Shown: one piece after another, positions 5,989-6,621 of the stretch | Layout of the letters: each line of letters opens with the position of its first letter | Numbering within the stretch: the stretch's first letter is position 1 | Assembly (NCBI GenBank): GCA_937920575.1 | Contig: CAKZSF010000052.1 | Location: forward strand, 1 to 6,621 | DNA: 6,621 nt | Reading direction: 5' to 3' | Origin: an uncultured Sphingomonadaceae bacterium | GTDB lineage: Bacteria; Pseudomonadota; Alphaproteobacteria; Sphingomonadales; Sphingomonadaceae | Translations under genes and position numbers: made by a program | Notes under the pieces: generated by a model | The model's input: the letters and a program-made list of their open reading frames with translations, nothing else | Databases searched by the model: none | Told to the model about the DNA's origin: nothing

Positions 5989-6621
5989 ATGAAATCTCCT
6001 CGTATCGCGCTCACGCTCTGCGCCAGCGTTCTGGCTCTTACGGCATCAACAGCCAGCGCTTCGGAAGAGGCGCCCCTTGATGCAGAGATGACGACAGCGG
6101 AGCCGACTACTGTCGTTGCCAGTCTCGCGATCAGCGCTGAGGCAAGCGAGGTTGCGAACGCCGCAGTGGGAGAGTCAGAGGCAGAGGCAGAGGCAGAGGC
6201 GGCAACCATGACCGCTGAGGCAGCTGCGGTTGTTGAAACGGTCGATATGCCGGCAGAGCCGCCCGCTCTGACAGCGCCGGAAATCGAATTTGAGCAATGG
6301 ACGCTCGACAACGGCCTGCGCGTGATTGCGATTCCGGACAACACGACCGGTACGGTTATGACATCGATGTGGTACGAGGTTGGATCAAAGCTCGATCCAG
6401 AGGGACGCAGCGGTTTCGCCCATTTGTTTGAGCATATTCTGAGCCGCAAGACGGAGAATATGCCGTACAATATGATTACGGAGCTGACCTCGGATGTGGG
6501 CGGTACCCGCAACGCATCCAACAGCCCTGATCGGACCAACTATTTCGAGATTGTGCCCGCTGCCTATCTGGAACGGATGCTGTGGACGCACCGGGAACGG
6601 ATGGCTTTCCCGGTGATCGAC
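5989..6621 (+). CDS. Exported M16 family zinc metallopeptidase, N-terminal part (3' end outside window)
   Basis: 211 residues are visible and the frame is open at the right edge. Residues 1-24 form a Sec signal peptide (MKSPR, hydrophobic core, then TASA before Ser25), so the protein acts in the periplasm or outside the cell. A low-complexity Ala/Glu/Thr-rich stretch follows to about residue 95. The M16 domain begins near EFEQWTLDNGLRVIAIPD. Its inverted zinc motif HxxEH is seen as H145-L-F-E148-H149 in SGFAHLFEHIL, followed by NASNSPDRTNYFEIVP. The third zinc ligand, a Glu about 76 residues further on, would lie beyond the window. The FEH-proximal segment reads ILSRKTEN, where most relatives have MMFKGTEN. 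The start is supported by AAGGGA 7 nt upstream. Bacterial members of this type are usually about 450 residues, or about 950 as tandem copies; which applies here cannot be told. Confidence 0.93.
   Translation, partial: MKSPRIALTLCASVLALTASTASASEEAPLDAEMTTAEPTTVVASLAISAEASEVANAAVGESEAEAEAEAATMTAEAAAVVETVDMPAEPPALTAPEIEFEQWTLDNGLRVIAIPDNTTGTVMTSMWYEVGSKLDPEGRSGFAHLFEHILSRKTENMPYNMITELTSDVGGTRNASNSPDRTNYFEIVPAAYLERMLWTHRERMAFPVID
6178..6201 (+). repeat. Hexanucleotide GAGGCA repeat within the M16 peptidase gene
   Basis: Three copies of GAGGCA followed by one GAGGCG encode four Glu-Ala pairs in the Ala/Glu-rich linker of the exported peptidase. The unit is a multiple of three, so a gain or loss by slippage would change linker length without breaking the frame. 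Variation between strains is possible but cannot be judged from one sequence. Confidence 0.7.

Noticed and set aside
5739..6539. 266-codon minus-strand open frame spanning the ACT gene end and the M16 start
   Set aside because: Its Ser/Ala-rich product mirrors the Ala/Glu-rich coding strand. The plus-strand M16 frame has a signal peptide, a zinc motif and a ribosome binding site.

Overview
The window is ordinary chromosomal DNA from an alphaproteobacterium, most likely of the Sphingomonadales (Erythrobacter/Altererythrobacter type). This rests on the moderately GC-rich sequence, the glycine-rich SSB tail, a ubiquinol-cytochrome c chaperone gene next to a DUF177 gene and divergent from bamE, and an hslV-hslU-ACT gene cluster whose HslU and HslV sequences look alphaproteobacterial. 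The assignment comes from reading the sequence, not from a database search.

Layout, left to right. (1) The 3' end of ssb, up to 352. (2) A short two-gene plus-strand unit (445-1052): a four-helix membrane protein and a 65-residue XRE-type repressor, overlapping by ATGA. Two similarly built dyads precede the unit, and the second covers its ribosome binding site. (3) A minus-strand block: an unrecognised seven-helix membrane protein (1103-1792), a DUF177/YceD-like protein (1869-2393) and a CBP3/UQCC-type assembly factor for the cytochrome bc1 complex (2390-2908). The last two overlap by ATGA. (4) Divergent from these, the outer-membrane lipoprotein gene bamE (3083-3547). (5) The ATP-dependent protease operon hslV-hslU (3617-5481), joined through a TAATG overlap to a small ACT-domain protein (5481-5891). 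A very good match to a sigma-32 (RpoH) heat-shock promoter lies directly in front of hslV. (6) The 5' part of an exported M16 zinc metallopeptidase gene (5989 to the window edge), with a long Ala/Glu-rich stretch before the catalytic domain.

Most genes are housekeeping: DNA replication and repair (ssb), respiratory complex assembly (UQCC), outer-membrane protein assembly (bamE) and heat-shock proteolysis (hslVU). The only accessory-looking unit is the membrane-protein/XRE pair between ssb and the minus-strand block. I found no tRNA, rRNA, insertion sequence, CRISPR array, phage gene or defence system, and no convincing undescribed system. The points most worth checking are the tandem operator in front of the XRE pair, and the heat-shock promoter whose predicted transcription start falls on or next to the hslV start codon. 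No stretch longer than 300 bases lacks a gene; the longest gap (2909-3082) is the divergent chaperone/bamE intergenic region, where I see no clear promoter.
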